From positions 42,534 to 106,533 of the forward strand of contig NZ_QLVD01000024.1 in NCBI RefSeq assembly GCF_003352835.1: 64,000 bases of DNA, given 5' to 3'. Below are positions 56,334-63,882 of this stretch, one piece after another (position 1 is the first letter of the stretch; each line of letters opens with the position of its first letter). The translations under genes and the position numbers were made by a program. Source of the DNA: Ornithinimicrobium murale (GTDB lineage: Bacteria > Actinomycetota > Actinomycetes > Actinomycetales > Dermatophilaceae). The notes below the pieces were generated by a model that did not search any database, had not been told where the DNA came from, and was given only the letters and a program-made list of their open reading frames with translations.

Positions 56334-57667
56334 TGGGCTGCTCCAGCGGTGCCGGTCAGCGTGAGCGACTGGGGCTCCTGGGGGGTCCCACAGCAGCCAC
56401 CGTCACCGGATGCCTCCTCATCGAACAGGCCCGCCCCGCCACACACACCGGTGTCCGGCAGCTTCAGCTCGACGGCACGTGCGGCCTCGTGGTCACCCGC
56501 CAGGGCGGCAGCGATCGAGCGCACCTGCTCATAGCCGGTCATCGCCAGGAACGACGGCGCCCTGCCGTAGGACTTCATGCCGGCCAGGTAGAGCTCGCCC
56601 TCAGGCTGGGCCAGGACGTCGTGACCGTGTGGTTGGACCGAGCCGCAGGAGTGCAGGTTCGGATCGATGCCCGGTGCCAGGTCGGCCGGTGCCTGCAACC
56701 GCGGGTCGAGGTCGAGGCGCACCTCGGACAGGAACGACAGGTCCGGGCGGAACCCCGTGGCCCCCACGACCTGGTCCAACTCCGCGATCCGGCGTCCATC
56801 GGTCGCGAGCAGCGTCACGGATCCACCCTGCCTCTCCACCCCCGCGACGCGGAACCCGGTGACCGGCTCGATCAGCCCCGCCTCAACGGCGGTCCGGACC
56901 CGGCTGCCCAGTGCGCCGCGGGCGGGGAGCTCATCCAGCTCACCGCCCCCGAAGGCACCTCCGACCGTGCCGCGACGCACGACCCACACCACGCGGGAGG
57001 TGTCGGTGTGCAGGGGCTCGGAGGTCAGTGCGATGAGGGCAGTCAGCGCAGAGGCACCTGAGCCGACCACCGCGGTGGCCCGGCCGGCGAACCGGTCGTG
57101 GTCACGCACCGCATCGGGCATCCCGTAGAGGATGCGCTCGCCCGCAGCGGTCTCACCGGCCGCCGGATAGCCCTCGGAGCCCAACGGGTTGGGGACACCC
57201 CAGGTGCCGGAACAGTCCACGACGGCACGTGCCAGCAACCGTTCGGTCGAGCCGTCGGATCGCTCCACGTGCAGCACGAACGGCTGGGCCTCGCGCCCAG
57301 AGTCCACCAGCAGGTCCCGGTCCGAGCGGGCGACGCCACGCACCCGGTGACCGGTGCGGACCCGCTGTCCCAGCAGGGCGGCCAGCGGGTCCAGGTAGTC
57401 GCGCAGCCAGTCCGCGCCCGTCGGGTAGGCCGTCGGCTCCGGTTGCCTCCACCCGGCCTCCTCCAGCAGTGCCACGGCAGCGGGTGAGGTCACCTCGGAC
57501 CAGGGCGAGAACAGCCGCACGTGACCCCACTGCCGGACTGCGGCGGCGGGCGCCTCCCCCTGCTCCAGGACGATCACCTCCTGGTCACGACGGGCCAGCT
57601 CGGCTGCGGTGGCCAGTCCGATGGGGCCAGCGCCGATGACGACGACGGGATGTGGTGCAGAGGACAC
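56330..57667 (-). CDS. Flavin-dependent monooxygenase-like protein (ArsO-type)
   Basis: 445-aa FAD/NAD(P) protein. N-terminal FAD site VVVIGAGPIGLATAAELARR, second dinucleotide site AVVGSGASALTALIAL, and a C-terminal Gly/Cys-rich end (CCGTPQEP). In actinobacterial ars operons this position is held by the ArsO/ArsT-like flavoprotein, which may act on organic or trivalent arsenic. The exact reaction is not settled. First gene of the ars operon, GTG start. Confidence 0.85.
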   Translation of the reverse strand: MSSAPHPVVVIGAGPIGLATAAELARRDQEVIVLEQGEAPAAAVRQWGHVRLFSPWSEVTSPAAVALLEEAGWRQPEPTAYPTGADWLRDYLDPLAALLGQRVRTGHRVRGVARSDRDLLVDSGREAQPFVLHVERSDGSTERLLARAVVDCSGTWGVPNPLGSEGYPAAGETAAGERILYGMPDAVRDHDRFAGRATAVVGSGASALTALIALTSEPLHTDTSRVVWVVRRGTVGGAFGGGELDELPARGALGSRVRTAVEAGLIEPVTGFRVAGVERQGGSVTLLATDGRRIAELDQVVGATGFRPDLSFLSEVRLDLDPRLQAPADLAPGIDPNLHSCGSVQPHGHDVLAQPEGELYLAGMKSYGRAPSFLAMTGYEQVRSIAAALAGDHEAARAVELKLPDTGVCGGAGLFDEEASGDGGCCGTPQEPQSLTLTGTAGAAQ

Positions 57668-57710
57668 GAGAGCGACTCCCTTGTTTCGATGACTGCCGAT
57701 ACAGGCATCC

Positions 57711-57739
57711 TTGCAACATTCTTAGATCGTTGTCAATAT
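57711..57739. promoter_or_regulatory. Divergent arsR/ars promoter-operator
   Basis: Plus strand: TTGCAA (57711-57716) with a 17-bp spacer and CAATAT (57734-57739). Minus strand: perfect TTGACA (57736-57731). The CAAC...GTTG arms around the -35 boxes form an imperfect dyad TTGCAAC/GTTGTCAA, a plausible ArsR operator. The plus-strand start codon follows only 6 bp after the -10, pointing to a leaderless transcript. Confidence 0.6.
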
Positions 57740-57745
57740 AGAGGC

Positions 57746-58114
57746 ATGCCCGCTTCCGCTCGTGCCACCGATCTGGCCCCTCCAGCCGTCTGCGCGGCGG
57801 GGTGCTCACCTGCCGAGGGGCTTCCCGCAGGGCAGGCCGAGGAGCTGGCGAACCTGCTCAAGGCCCTCGCGGATCCGGTGCGGCTGCGGCTCTACTCACG
57901 CATCGCGGCCACCGCGGGCGAGACCTGCGTGTGTGACCTCGGCGACTTCGGCGTCTCCCAGCCGACGATCTCCCACCATCTGCGCAAGCTGCGGGAGGCA
58001 GGACTCATCGAGAGCGAACGCCGCGGAACCTGGGTCTACTACAGCGCAGTCCCCGCGGCTATCGCACCGCTTGCTCCACTCCTGCAGGGTGATGCGTTGT
58101 CCCCACAGAGTTGA
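57746..58114 (+). CDS. arsR: ArsR/SmtB-family arsenic repressor
   Basis: 122-aa winged-helix repressor. The metal site ETCVCDL (ELCVCDL box) lies in the alpha-3 position, and the HTH is VSQPTISHHLRKLREAGL followed by the beta-wing ERRGTWVYYS. Start ATG 57746 lacks a ribosome binding site, consistent with leaderless translation. Divergent from the ars operon that it should regulate. Confidence 0.92.
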   Translation: MPASARATDLAPPAVCAAGCSPAEGLPAGQAEELANLLKALADPVRLRLYSRIAATAGETCVCDLGDFGVSQPTISHHLRKLREAGLIESERRGTWVYYSAVPAAIAPLAPLLQGDALSPQS

Positions 58115-58250
58115 GTGCACGGCGGGCTGGTGAGTGACCTTCAGATCTCGCCTGTCACCCGGGGTGCCCAGCCCAGCCGAGCGCCTGGAGGTGCTCAACT
58201 CCTTCCGCTCGCATCACCGATGACCCGCTGGCACTACCGGCCCTCGTTGC

Positions 58251-58520
58251 TCAGCGGTAGACCTCGCGCCGATGGGCGACCTTCACCCCCATCACCAGCA
58301 GGACGTCGTCCTGGATTTTGCACAGGAGCCGGTAGTCAGCTACCCGGTAGCGCCACTCGTCCCGGCCAACCAGGGGCTTGCGCCTAGAGCGGGGGTTGTC
58401 CAGGTCGAGGCTCTCATCGAAGAACCGGCGGATCCGTTTCACCTGCGCCTTGTCGAGTTTCCCGATCTCCTTGAGCGCTTTGGGTGCGTACCGCCTCCAT
58501 CCCCAGGAATCTCTATATAA
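58251..58520 (-). pseudogene. RelE/ParE toxin, frameshifted remnant
   Basis: Minus-strand frame encoding YAPKALKEIGKLDKAQVK, RIRRFFDESLDLDNP, WRYRVADYRLLCKIQDD and HRREVYR, the full core of a RelE-type mRNA interferase. The frame is open from a TAG at 58523 but has no start codon before the conserved part, only a GTG inside it (58442) that would remove the first strand and helix. An ATG (58499-58501) with MEAVRT lies in another frame and rejoins after a one-base change at the CCC run, so a frameshift is likely. Upstream, GAGTCGCTCGCCGCATAG could be an antitoxin's last codons. Confidence 0.7.
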
Positions 58521-58637
58521 CTAGCACTATGCGGCGAGCGACTCGCACAGGGTGATGTTTCCGCGCCCCGCTCAGGCCCCTGAAGCACCCCGAAACGGTT
58601 GGTCTCGGTACATACTCGTCGAGCTGGGAGTGCGCGG

Positions 58638-58656
58638 GAGGCTCCAAAACAGCCTC
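58638..58656 (-). terminator. Stem-loop after the tRNA-Val fragment
   Basis: GAGGCT / AGCCTC, a 6-bp perfect stem with a 7-base loop, lies 19 bp past the 3' end of the tRNA fragment. It probably terminated the original tRNA-Val gene. Confidence 0.4.
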
Positions 58657-58674
58657 TGAACGCGGTGATGTGGG

Positions 58675-58716
58675 TGGACGTGAAGGGACTCGAACCCCTG
58701 ACCTCTCGCGTGTGAA
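58675..58716 (-). other. tRNA-Val(CAC) 3' fragment, candidate attachment site
   Basis: Minus strand reads the complete 3' half of a tRNA: anticodon loop TTCACAC (CAC at 58714-58712), stem GCGAG, the T arm AGGGG-TTCGAGT-CCCTT and acceptor CACGTCC-A. The 5' half is missing, and homology stops exactly at the anticodon loop, a usual crossover point of tyrosine integrases. By orientation the native tRNA flank is on the lower-coordinate side and the inserted element extends upwards from here. Confidence 0.75.
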
Positions 58717-58801
58717 TCTTCCGGTCAGTTTCTGAGTCATCGCGCACCACGGTGCTGTGACCTGCATGTTCGTCTCCTGTGCGCGTACTGGAGATGGTTG
58801 T

Positions 58802-58851
58802 GGGTACCAGCGACAGTACCCGTTGGTTCCCGTTGTTTCCCGCACGTTCCC
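58802..58851. repeat. Inverted repeat plus three 10-bp direct repeats near att
   Basis: GGGTAC-8-GTACCC (58802-58821) is followed without gap by GTTGGTTCCC, GTTGTTTCCC and GCACGTTCCC, three direct repeats with a 10-bp period. About 90 bp inside the tRNA fragment, this is where integrase arm sites are expected. Function inferred from position only. Confidence 0.5.
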
Positions 58852-58933
58852 CGGTCTTCGGTACACGCTCTGGTACATCCCGCACAGCAGTAGGTCATGC
58901 CCGTCATCAGGACCGTCACAGGAGGCCAGTCCG

Positions 58934-59402
58934 ATGTCAACTGAGGCGCCCTCGACGCGGCCGGGGCCGCAGGCGTTCCGCACTCGGGGTGGTGCCCGGC
59001 CGGTGGCTGGGCCGAGGACCTACGGGACCTTCCGGCCTGCTGCGCCGCGCAACTACCCGAACCTGAGGCCAGCATCGTCGCCAGACCGCGCAGTGGGCAC
59101 GGTGGCGAACGTCCGGGACGCGCACGCCACGCCACGCTCATCATCGGACCACCCGACTGGTCACCGGCACCGACCTGGCTGTTGCCACCGCGAGAAGCCT
59201 CCGCCGGGCACACCTCTTGCTGGTCCCTTCCAACCGTGACCAGTCACCGGGCCGCCGATGATGTGCCCGCCTGGCTGTCCGGGTTGGGGCACGTCGTGGT
59301 GCTCAACGTCGCGGGACCACGGTCCAGCCAGTGGCCGAACTGCTACGAGGTGTCGCACCGGATAGTCACGGACCTACTGAACCACCAGGGGAAGGCGACG
59401 TC
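58934..59402 (+). pseudogene. cpYpsA/molybdenum-carrier-like protein, decayed
   Basis: Pieces of one protein in three frames: DRAVGTVANVRDAHAT, then LIIGPP, then LVTGTDLAVATARSLRRAHLLLVPS, then WLSGLGHVVVLNVAGPRSSQ. Order and motifs (NVRDxxATLI, GT-x-L, LNVAGPR) are those of the putative molybdenum-carrier (cpYpsA, SLOG-related) family. One break is a 5-bp duplication GCCAC-GCCAC at 59126-59135. ATG 58934 with AGGAGG is the probable old start, but the region before 59080 shows no clear homology. Confidence 0.6.
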
Positions 59403-59792
59403 ATGTTGTACACACTGAGCCAGAACGGGACCAGCTCGGGCCATTCGCACCCGGCGGGACTGCCGAGTCGAACCTGTCCCTTGCCGCCGAAACACGCCCA
59501 GATCATCCCAGACCTGGTGGACATCCCGGCACGGGTCGATGCGGCACTGGACACTCTCTGCGCCACCGGGATGCGACCGGTCCTGGTCGGCGGGTCTGTC
59601 CGTGACGTCCTGCTCGACCCGGACCTGGAAGCGAAATCGCGGTGCACGGCGCTCACACGGGATGCGCAAGACGAACGCCTTGAAGGGCGGGCTGTGGTGC
59701 TGCCGATGGACGACGTGCCTCCCTTGCCGGGCTGCGAGACGCAGCAATCACTGACGGCAAGACGGACGGCGCCCATTGTGCAGGGGGATTGA
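59403..59792 (+). pseudogene. Truncated nucleotidyltransferase (CCA-adding-enzyme-like N-terminus)
   Basis: The frame opens with ATG 59403 and contains PARVDAALDTLCATGMRPVL followed by VGGSVRDVLLDPDLEAK, the nucleotide-binding start of class II poly(A)/CCA nucleotidyltransferases. The DxD-containing strand expected next is missing. An alternative frame after 59630 reads IAVHGAHT, matching the continuation EVHG, so a frameshift and a 3' loss have occurred. Lies directly after the cpYpsA remnant. Confidence 0.5.
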
Positions 59793-59907
59793 GACATCAA
59801 TGTCAAGACACCACCAACCAGGCCGGTCGTGGCGCATGCCGGCTGGCGAAGCAGGGCTTGGCGTCAGGACGGCACATCACAATTGGGTAACGGTCGTGGC
59901 AGCCGCC

Positions 59908-59936
59908 TTGACATCCCCTCCCGCGGTGAACAGATT
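59908..59936 (+). promoter_or_regulatory. Promoter candidate for the secreted-protein cassette
   Basis: Perfect TTGACA (59908-59913), 17-bp spacer, CAGATT (59931-59936). The start codon of the small secreted protein lies 45 bp further on. The -10 box is weak. Confidence 0.5.
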
Positions 59937-59980
59937 GTTGCTCGACAAATTCCCTGTCGAACACTTACCACGGGGGAACG

Positions 59981-60313
59981 ATGAAGAAATTCCTCGCGAC
60001 CAGTGCAATCACTGTCGTACTGCTGGCCCCACTCGACGCCGCAACCGCCTACCCGGTCAAGTACAGCTGGCACGGCAATGACCGCTCGTGGAACAATAGC
60101 GATGGCAACACATTGTATGTCTGCGACGGGGAGGACGACTCCAACTGGGCCGAAGGTCAACGCTGGACCGCCTCGAACACCAGACACGTCATCACCGACA
60201 ACAATGTGGCTGGCTGCCCGTCAGTCACTGTCAGCATCGATATGTACAAGCACAGAGTCGTCGAACGCCGGATGATCAATGACAGCGTTGGCCCGATGCA
60301 GTACCTCTGGTGA
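59981..60313 (+). CDS. Small secreted protein, unknown
   Basis: 110-aa protein. Signal peptide of about 23 residues (MKKFLATSAITVVLLAP, cleavage near ATA/YP). Mature part of about 87 residues, rich in Asn, Asp, Trp and Ser, with two cysteines (in YVCDGEDD and VAGCPS) that can form one disulfide, ending QYLW. Good GGGGGAAC ribosome binding site. I do not recognise a family; YVCDGE resembles motifs in small secreted actinobacterial proteins. Directly followed by an ABC transporter, so export substrate, toxin or sensor-ligand roles are possible. Lower GC than the chromosomal part. Confidence 0.75.
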   Translation: MKKFLATSAITVVLLAPLDAATAYPVKYSWHGNDRSWNNSDGNTLYVCDGEDDSNWAEGQRWTASNTRHVITDNNVAGCPSVTVSIDMYKHRVVERRMINDSVGPMQYLW

Positions 60314-60339
60314 ACTCTTAGGACACCTTCGACAATGAT

Positions 60340-60993
60340 GTCACCGTCGATGTTGTCGGCCTGACCGTTGTCTACGATGGGCTCCCTGCTATTGAGGACC
60401 AGTCGTTCCGCCTAGTTGGCGGTGAAATTGTCGGGCTGGTGGGACCGAGCGGCTCCGGAAAGTCGACAGTCATCCGGTGCATCGCAGGGATCCAACTTCC
60501 TGACGGAGGATCCATCGCGGTCTCTGGGACGGTAATGAACTCGCTCAGCACCAGGGAACGCAGCAAACTTCGGCGCCAACGCATCGGGCTCGCCTTTCAG
60601 AGCCCGGAATTGCTTCCCGAGCTATCCGTCGCAGACAATGTGGCAATCACGTTGCTCTTCGATGGCTGGAAGCGAGAGAAGGCCCTGGCCGTTGCACAGG
60701 AAAGCCTCAGGCGAGTCGGCCTGACCGAACACGGTGACAAGGCAGTCGACGAGATCTCTCGTGGAGAGGCCCAGCGGGTTGCGATCGCCCGTGCCCTCGT
60801 GCACCCCGCAACCCAGTTGCTGATTGCGGACGAGCCCACGGCGAACCTCGATGCCCAGTCGGCTAGAGACATCACGGCCCTACTCGTCAGCCAAGTGGAG
60901 TCACGCGGCCACGCCTGCCTGATCGCCACACATGATATGTCTGTGGCGGCCGCGTGCCATCGGATCATTGACCTCCGAGCGCCGGCTGCATGA
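60340..60993 (+). CDS. ABC transporter ATP-binding protein
   Basis: LolD/MacB-type ATPase. VTVDVVGLTVVYDG and [17 protein letters not shown] (Walker A), Q-loop AFQSPELLPEL, signature ISRGEAQRVAIARAL (variant of LSGGQ), Walker B LLIADEPTANLD, H-loop ATHD. The reading frame is open from 60322 but contains no ATG, GTG or TTG before the GTG at 60439, which lies in the P-loop and would be too late. ATG 60338 would be in frame with one extra G (ATG-GTC). So either a single-base loss or an unusual start. It overlaps the permease start (ATGA). Confidence 0.8.
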   Translation, partial: VTVDVVGLTVVYDGLPAIEDQSFRLVGGEIVGLVGPSGSGKSTVIRCIAGIQLPDGGSIAVSGTVMNSLSTRERSKLRRQRIGLAFQSPELLPELSVADNVAITLLFDGWKREKALAVAQESLRRVGLTEHGDKAVDEISRGEAQRVAIARALVHPATQLLIADEPTANLDAQSARDITALLVSQVESRGHACLIATHDMSVAAACHRIIDLRAPAA

Positions 60994-63077
60994 TCACGCT
61001 GCGGGTCGCGAGCTTCTTCGCTCTCTCAGTTGATCGCCGTCAGCGTTGGAGACAGGCTTCCTTAATCCTGGGGGGGTTTGCCGCAGGACTCGCTGTCCTC
61101 GCGGCTGTCGGGCTGATGCACGCGGGCAAAATCGCCTCCGATCACAGCGCTGCACGCTCGCCCGCAGTCGCGCTGTCGTCAACAGACGACGTCCGTCTCC
61201 TGATGAGCGCACGGGCGATCACCATCGAAGGTTTTGGGCAGGTGCCGGTGCATTGGTTGCAACCAGTCGCGGGTCACGACAACGATCCCCTCAGCATCCC
61301 TCCGGGCCTCACAAGGTTGCCCGGACCGGGCGAGGCTGTGCTGTCGCCCGGCCTGTTGCGAGCCGGCATCTCTGCCGGCGACCTCGGATTACGGACCTCG
61401 CAGGCGGGAAACCGAGCTGACGGGTCCATCGGTGATGCCGGTCTTATCTCTCGGTCCGAAGGCTTCGTCTATGCCCGGCCTCCTACAAATCGCTCACTCG
61501 GAGAGGGTGGCGCACTGATTCCACTGGTCGGCTACACGCCCAGTCAGGCGTCGGTCCCGGTCGAGTTGAATCCTGACGTCCTCCTGTTCCCCGCTGCAGC
61601 GCTCGGAGCCCTGTGGATGCTACTAATCCCCGCCGGTTACCTACTCTTCGGCTGCGCACGGGCATCGTCCCCGGTGCGCGAACGGCGGGCCAACCTCCTT
61701 TGGCGTCTCGGCGTGTCCACTGGTCGCATTCGTCGTCTCGTTGCCGTCGAATCCGCCCTCCTGGTGGCTGCGGGAGTGACCGCGGCGCTAGTCGTGTGGC
61801 TCACCGTAGGTTCCCATGCCACGTCGTTCCCCCTGAACTCGTCAGAGCTCCTGCCTGGAGCCTTCCGGCCGCCAGTGTGGTGTTCTCTTCTTGCCGGCTT
61901 AGCAGTCATCCTCCTCGCGGCCATCGTGTCTGCCAGCGCTAGGGTTGTCCCCCGGCCGACTCGCGTGTCCGGACGGCGGTTCACAAGCCTTCACCTTCTC
62001 CCGCTGATCCTTGCGCTGATCGCCATGGCAATTTCGCCCCTCATCAGCGGTGATCTCGGCCTGGCAGTCCTCTTTGGCGGGCTCTTGCTCAGCCTCCTTG
62101 CCCTTCCCGCAGTCATTCCGATGCTGGCCAGCGCGCTGGCGCATCGCATGAGCGGGCGCTCCCGGCCCACCACGTGGCTTGCCGGCAAGCGGCTGGCCCT
62201 GCGCGCCGGCAATGTGTCCCGCCCTGCCGTGGTCACGGCTGCCCTCGTCTTTATGGCTGGCTCAGCATTCGCGCTCTTTGACGGCCTGCTGACTGCACCT
62301 GGTGAGTTCATCCCGGACGGCCCGCGGTCGGTCTGGAGCGTCAACTGGCGAGACTCAAAGGTCGATGACGTCGCTGCCATTCGAGCTCAGGCCCCCGACG
62401 AGGTCATTGTCGGCGCGGTGAGTGGCGAGGCCACGAACGGGCTGGACGGAATACCGACGTCCCTGGGATCTGTATCATTCCCGTCATGTGAGGCTCTGCG
62501 CGCGTTCATGGACGATGCCGAATTGGCCTGTGACGGCTCAGGAAACTTGTTTGGATACCAAACTCAGGTTGGGCCCGCCGCCTCAGACACCTACGAAGTC
62601 CTCGTGGGTGCCCCCCGCGGCACGGACGAAATGGATGTGGTGCAGTTGTTTGAAGGGTTGCCTGCAGTCAATCCGAGCCAGTTGATGGGGCCGACCAACC
62701 TCATGGATCCTGGAGCGCTCTGGGTCCGCACCGGGTGGGCCGCCGCGGCGGGGCTCCTGGTAGTCGCGACCGTGCGGGAGATCGGGGACCGGACGATCAC
62801 CTCGCTACAGAGCCAGAGCAGGATGTTGCGCGCAGGTTTAACCACGCGAGAGGCCCGCGCGACCGACCTCATCGCTTCACTCACGCCCATCGCCATCTCA
62901 ATACCGGTGGGCTATGTGTGTGCAGTGTTGTTTGCGCTCCGGGGCTACGGTCGCGGGCTCACCGGTTTCAACCTGTCTGCGCTATCCGTTGTCTGCCTAC
63001 TCGTCGGCAGCAGCGCCGCCCTACTGATCGTCGCTATCCACGCGTGGCAGCAGCGATCTGATGATCAAGTGATCTGA
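60990..63077 (+). CDS. FtsX-like ABC transporter permease
   Basis: 695-aa membrane protein with about ten helices: one near 25-46, a roughly 150-residue extracytoplasmic domain, then six to seven in the middle (about 198-430), a second outside domain (430-590) and three at the end. The topology is that of double-FtsX permeases working with LolD/MacB-type ATPases. Such pairs move lipids, peptides or confer peptide resistance rather than import nutrients. Coupled to the ATPase gene. Confidence 0.82.
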   Translation: MITLRVASFFALSVDRRQRWRQASLILGGFAAGLAVLAAVGLMHAGKIASDHSAARSPAVALSSTDDVRLLMSARAITIEGFGQVPVHWLQPVAGHDNDPLSIPPGLTRLPGPGEAVLSPGLLRAGISAGDLGLRTSQAGNRADGSIGDAGLISRSEGFVYARPPTNRSLGEGGALIPLVGYTPSQASVPVELNPDVLLFPAAALGALWMLLIPAGYLLFGCARASSPVRERRANLLWRLGVSTGRIRRLVAVESALLVAAGVTAALVVWLTVGSHATSFPLNSSELLPGAFRPPVWCSLLAGLAVILLAAIVSASARVVPRPTRVSGRRFTSLHLLPLILALIAMAISPLISGDLGLAVLFGGLLLSLLALPAVIPMLASALAHRMSGRSRPTTWLAGKRLALRAGNVSRPAVVTAALVFMAGSAFALFDGLLTAPGEFIPDGPRSVWSVNWRDSKVDDVAAIRAQAPDEVIVGAVSGEATNGLDGIPTSLGSVSFPSCEALRAFMDDAELACDGSGNLFGYQTQVGPAASDTYEVLVGAPRGTDEMDVVQLFEGLPAVNPSQLMGPTNLMDPGALWVRTGWAAAAGLLVVATVREIGDRTITSLQSQSRMLRAGLTTREARATDLIASLTPIAISIPVGYVCAVLFALRGYGRGLTGFNLSALSVVCLLVGSSAALLIVAIHAWQQRSDDQVI

Positions 63078-63177
63078 CGGAGACCGCCATTTCGGTAGCG
63101 TGTCGCTTCGTTGGACTTGGGCCCTGATCCAGTAGGACTGCAGGCGAGCCTCGAGTGTCGAAGGAGACGCCAGTCCG

Positions 63178-63882
63178 ATGAGTACAACTACACTTGCCCT
63201 GTCGATCGAGATGCCGGACCTGGACAGGTCGTCGTCGTGGAACGCCTTCGAGTCGCTGGTGGTGCAGATGGGTAAGGACCTGCCGGCCCAGGCGCTGGCG
63301 TGGGCGCTGGAAGAAGCCCAGGTAGAGCTGATCGACAGTGTCTGCGGACCGCGCTGGGCACCGGTGCATGGGTTGCCGGCGCCGTTCGCAGGTCCGAAGT
63401 GCCAGGCCACCAAGGACTTCGCCCGCAAGGGAAAACGGACCCTGCCGCGGGTGCTGCACACCGCAGCGGGCAAGGTCGAGATCATCCTGTGGCACGTGGG
63501 GTGCGCTCCTGTGGGCGCAACTTCGCGTCGTTGCTGCTGATGCTGGGCCTGTCGGGCAAGCGGCGCACCGACCGGCTCACCCTGGACCTGGCCGAGTTGA
63601 GTACCCAGGTGAGCTTCGCGCGGGCCGCTCGTCTGGATGACCAGCTGGCCGGGACCGGCGCCAGCCCAGGGCAGGCCCAAAACGCGTTGGCGGACGTCGC
63701 TGCCCTGTTGACCGGCCCCGACGGTACGCTCGACCTGGCGCACCCCGGGCCTGACGTGGTGCTGCTGGATGGCACGGGTCTGGGCGCCCGCAAGAACGGC
63801 ACCGTGGGCGCACCTGGCGATCGGGTTGACCGGCCGGTCCGGACCCGCCGGGCGCCGCCGGGCCACCTCGGCCCGGTTAAGT
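63178..63882 (+). pseudogene. Transposase, frameshifted and truncated
   Basis: First frame: 63178 to about 63505 (ALEEAQVELIDSVCGPRW, GKVEIILWHVGC). Continuation in another frame: RSCGRNFASLLLMLGLSG, LTLDLAELSTQVSFARA and VVLLDGTGLGARKNG. The join restores a zinc-finger-like C-x-S-C-G-R-N-F and the DGTG motif of DDE transposases of the ISKra4/ISH6-like layout (family uncertain). The 3' part is lost where an ISL3-type end begins at 63883. Ribosome binding site AAGGAGA before ATG 63178. Confidence 0.7.

Noticed and set aside
54173..58114. Arsenic operon as part of the tRNA-Val island
   Set aside because: The orientation of the tRNA fragment puts the native flank on the lower-coordinate side, and GC of the ars genes is like the chromosome. 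It could still be an older separate acquisition.
58675..58716. Functional tRNA-Val gene
   Set aside because: The 5' half (acceptor GGACGTG, D arm, 5' anticodon stem) is absent upstream of the anticodon loop.
59981..60313. Lactococcin-972-type bacteriocin
   Set aside because: That family is also followed by an ABC ATPase and a large membrane protein, but the mature sequence here lacks its W-x-HG and S-x-x-H-x-x-S-K-x-H pattern and contains two cysteines. The idea of a bacteriocin stays open, not this family.
58926..63180. Shared 12-mer GCCAGTCCGATG at about 58926 and 63169, both just before start codons
   Set aside because: Too short and without flanking similarity to call a repeat or common origin.
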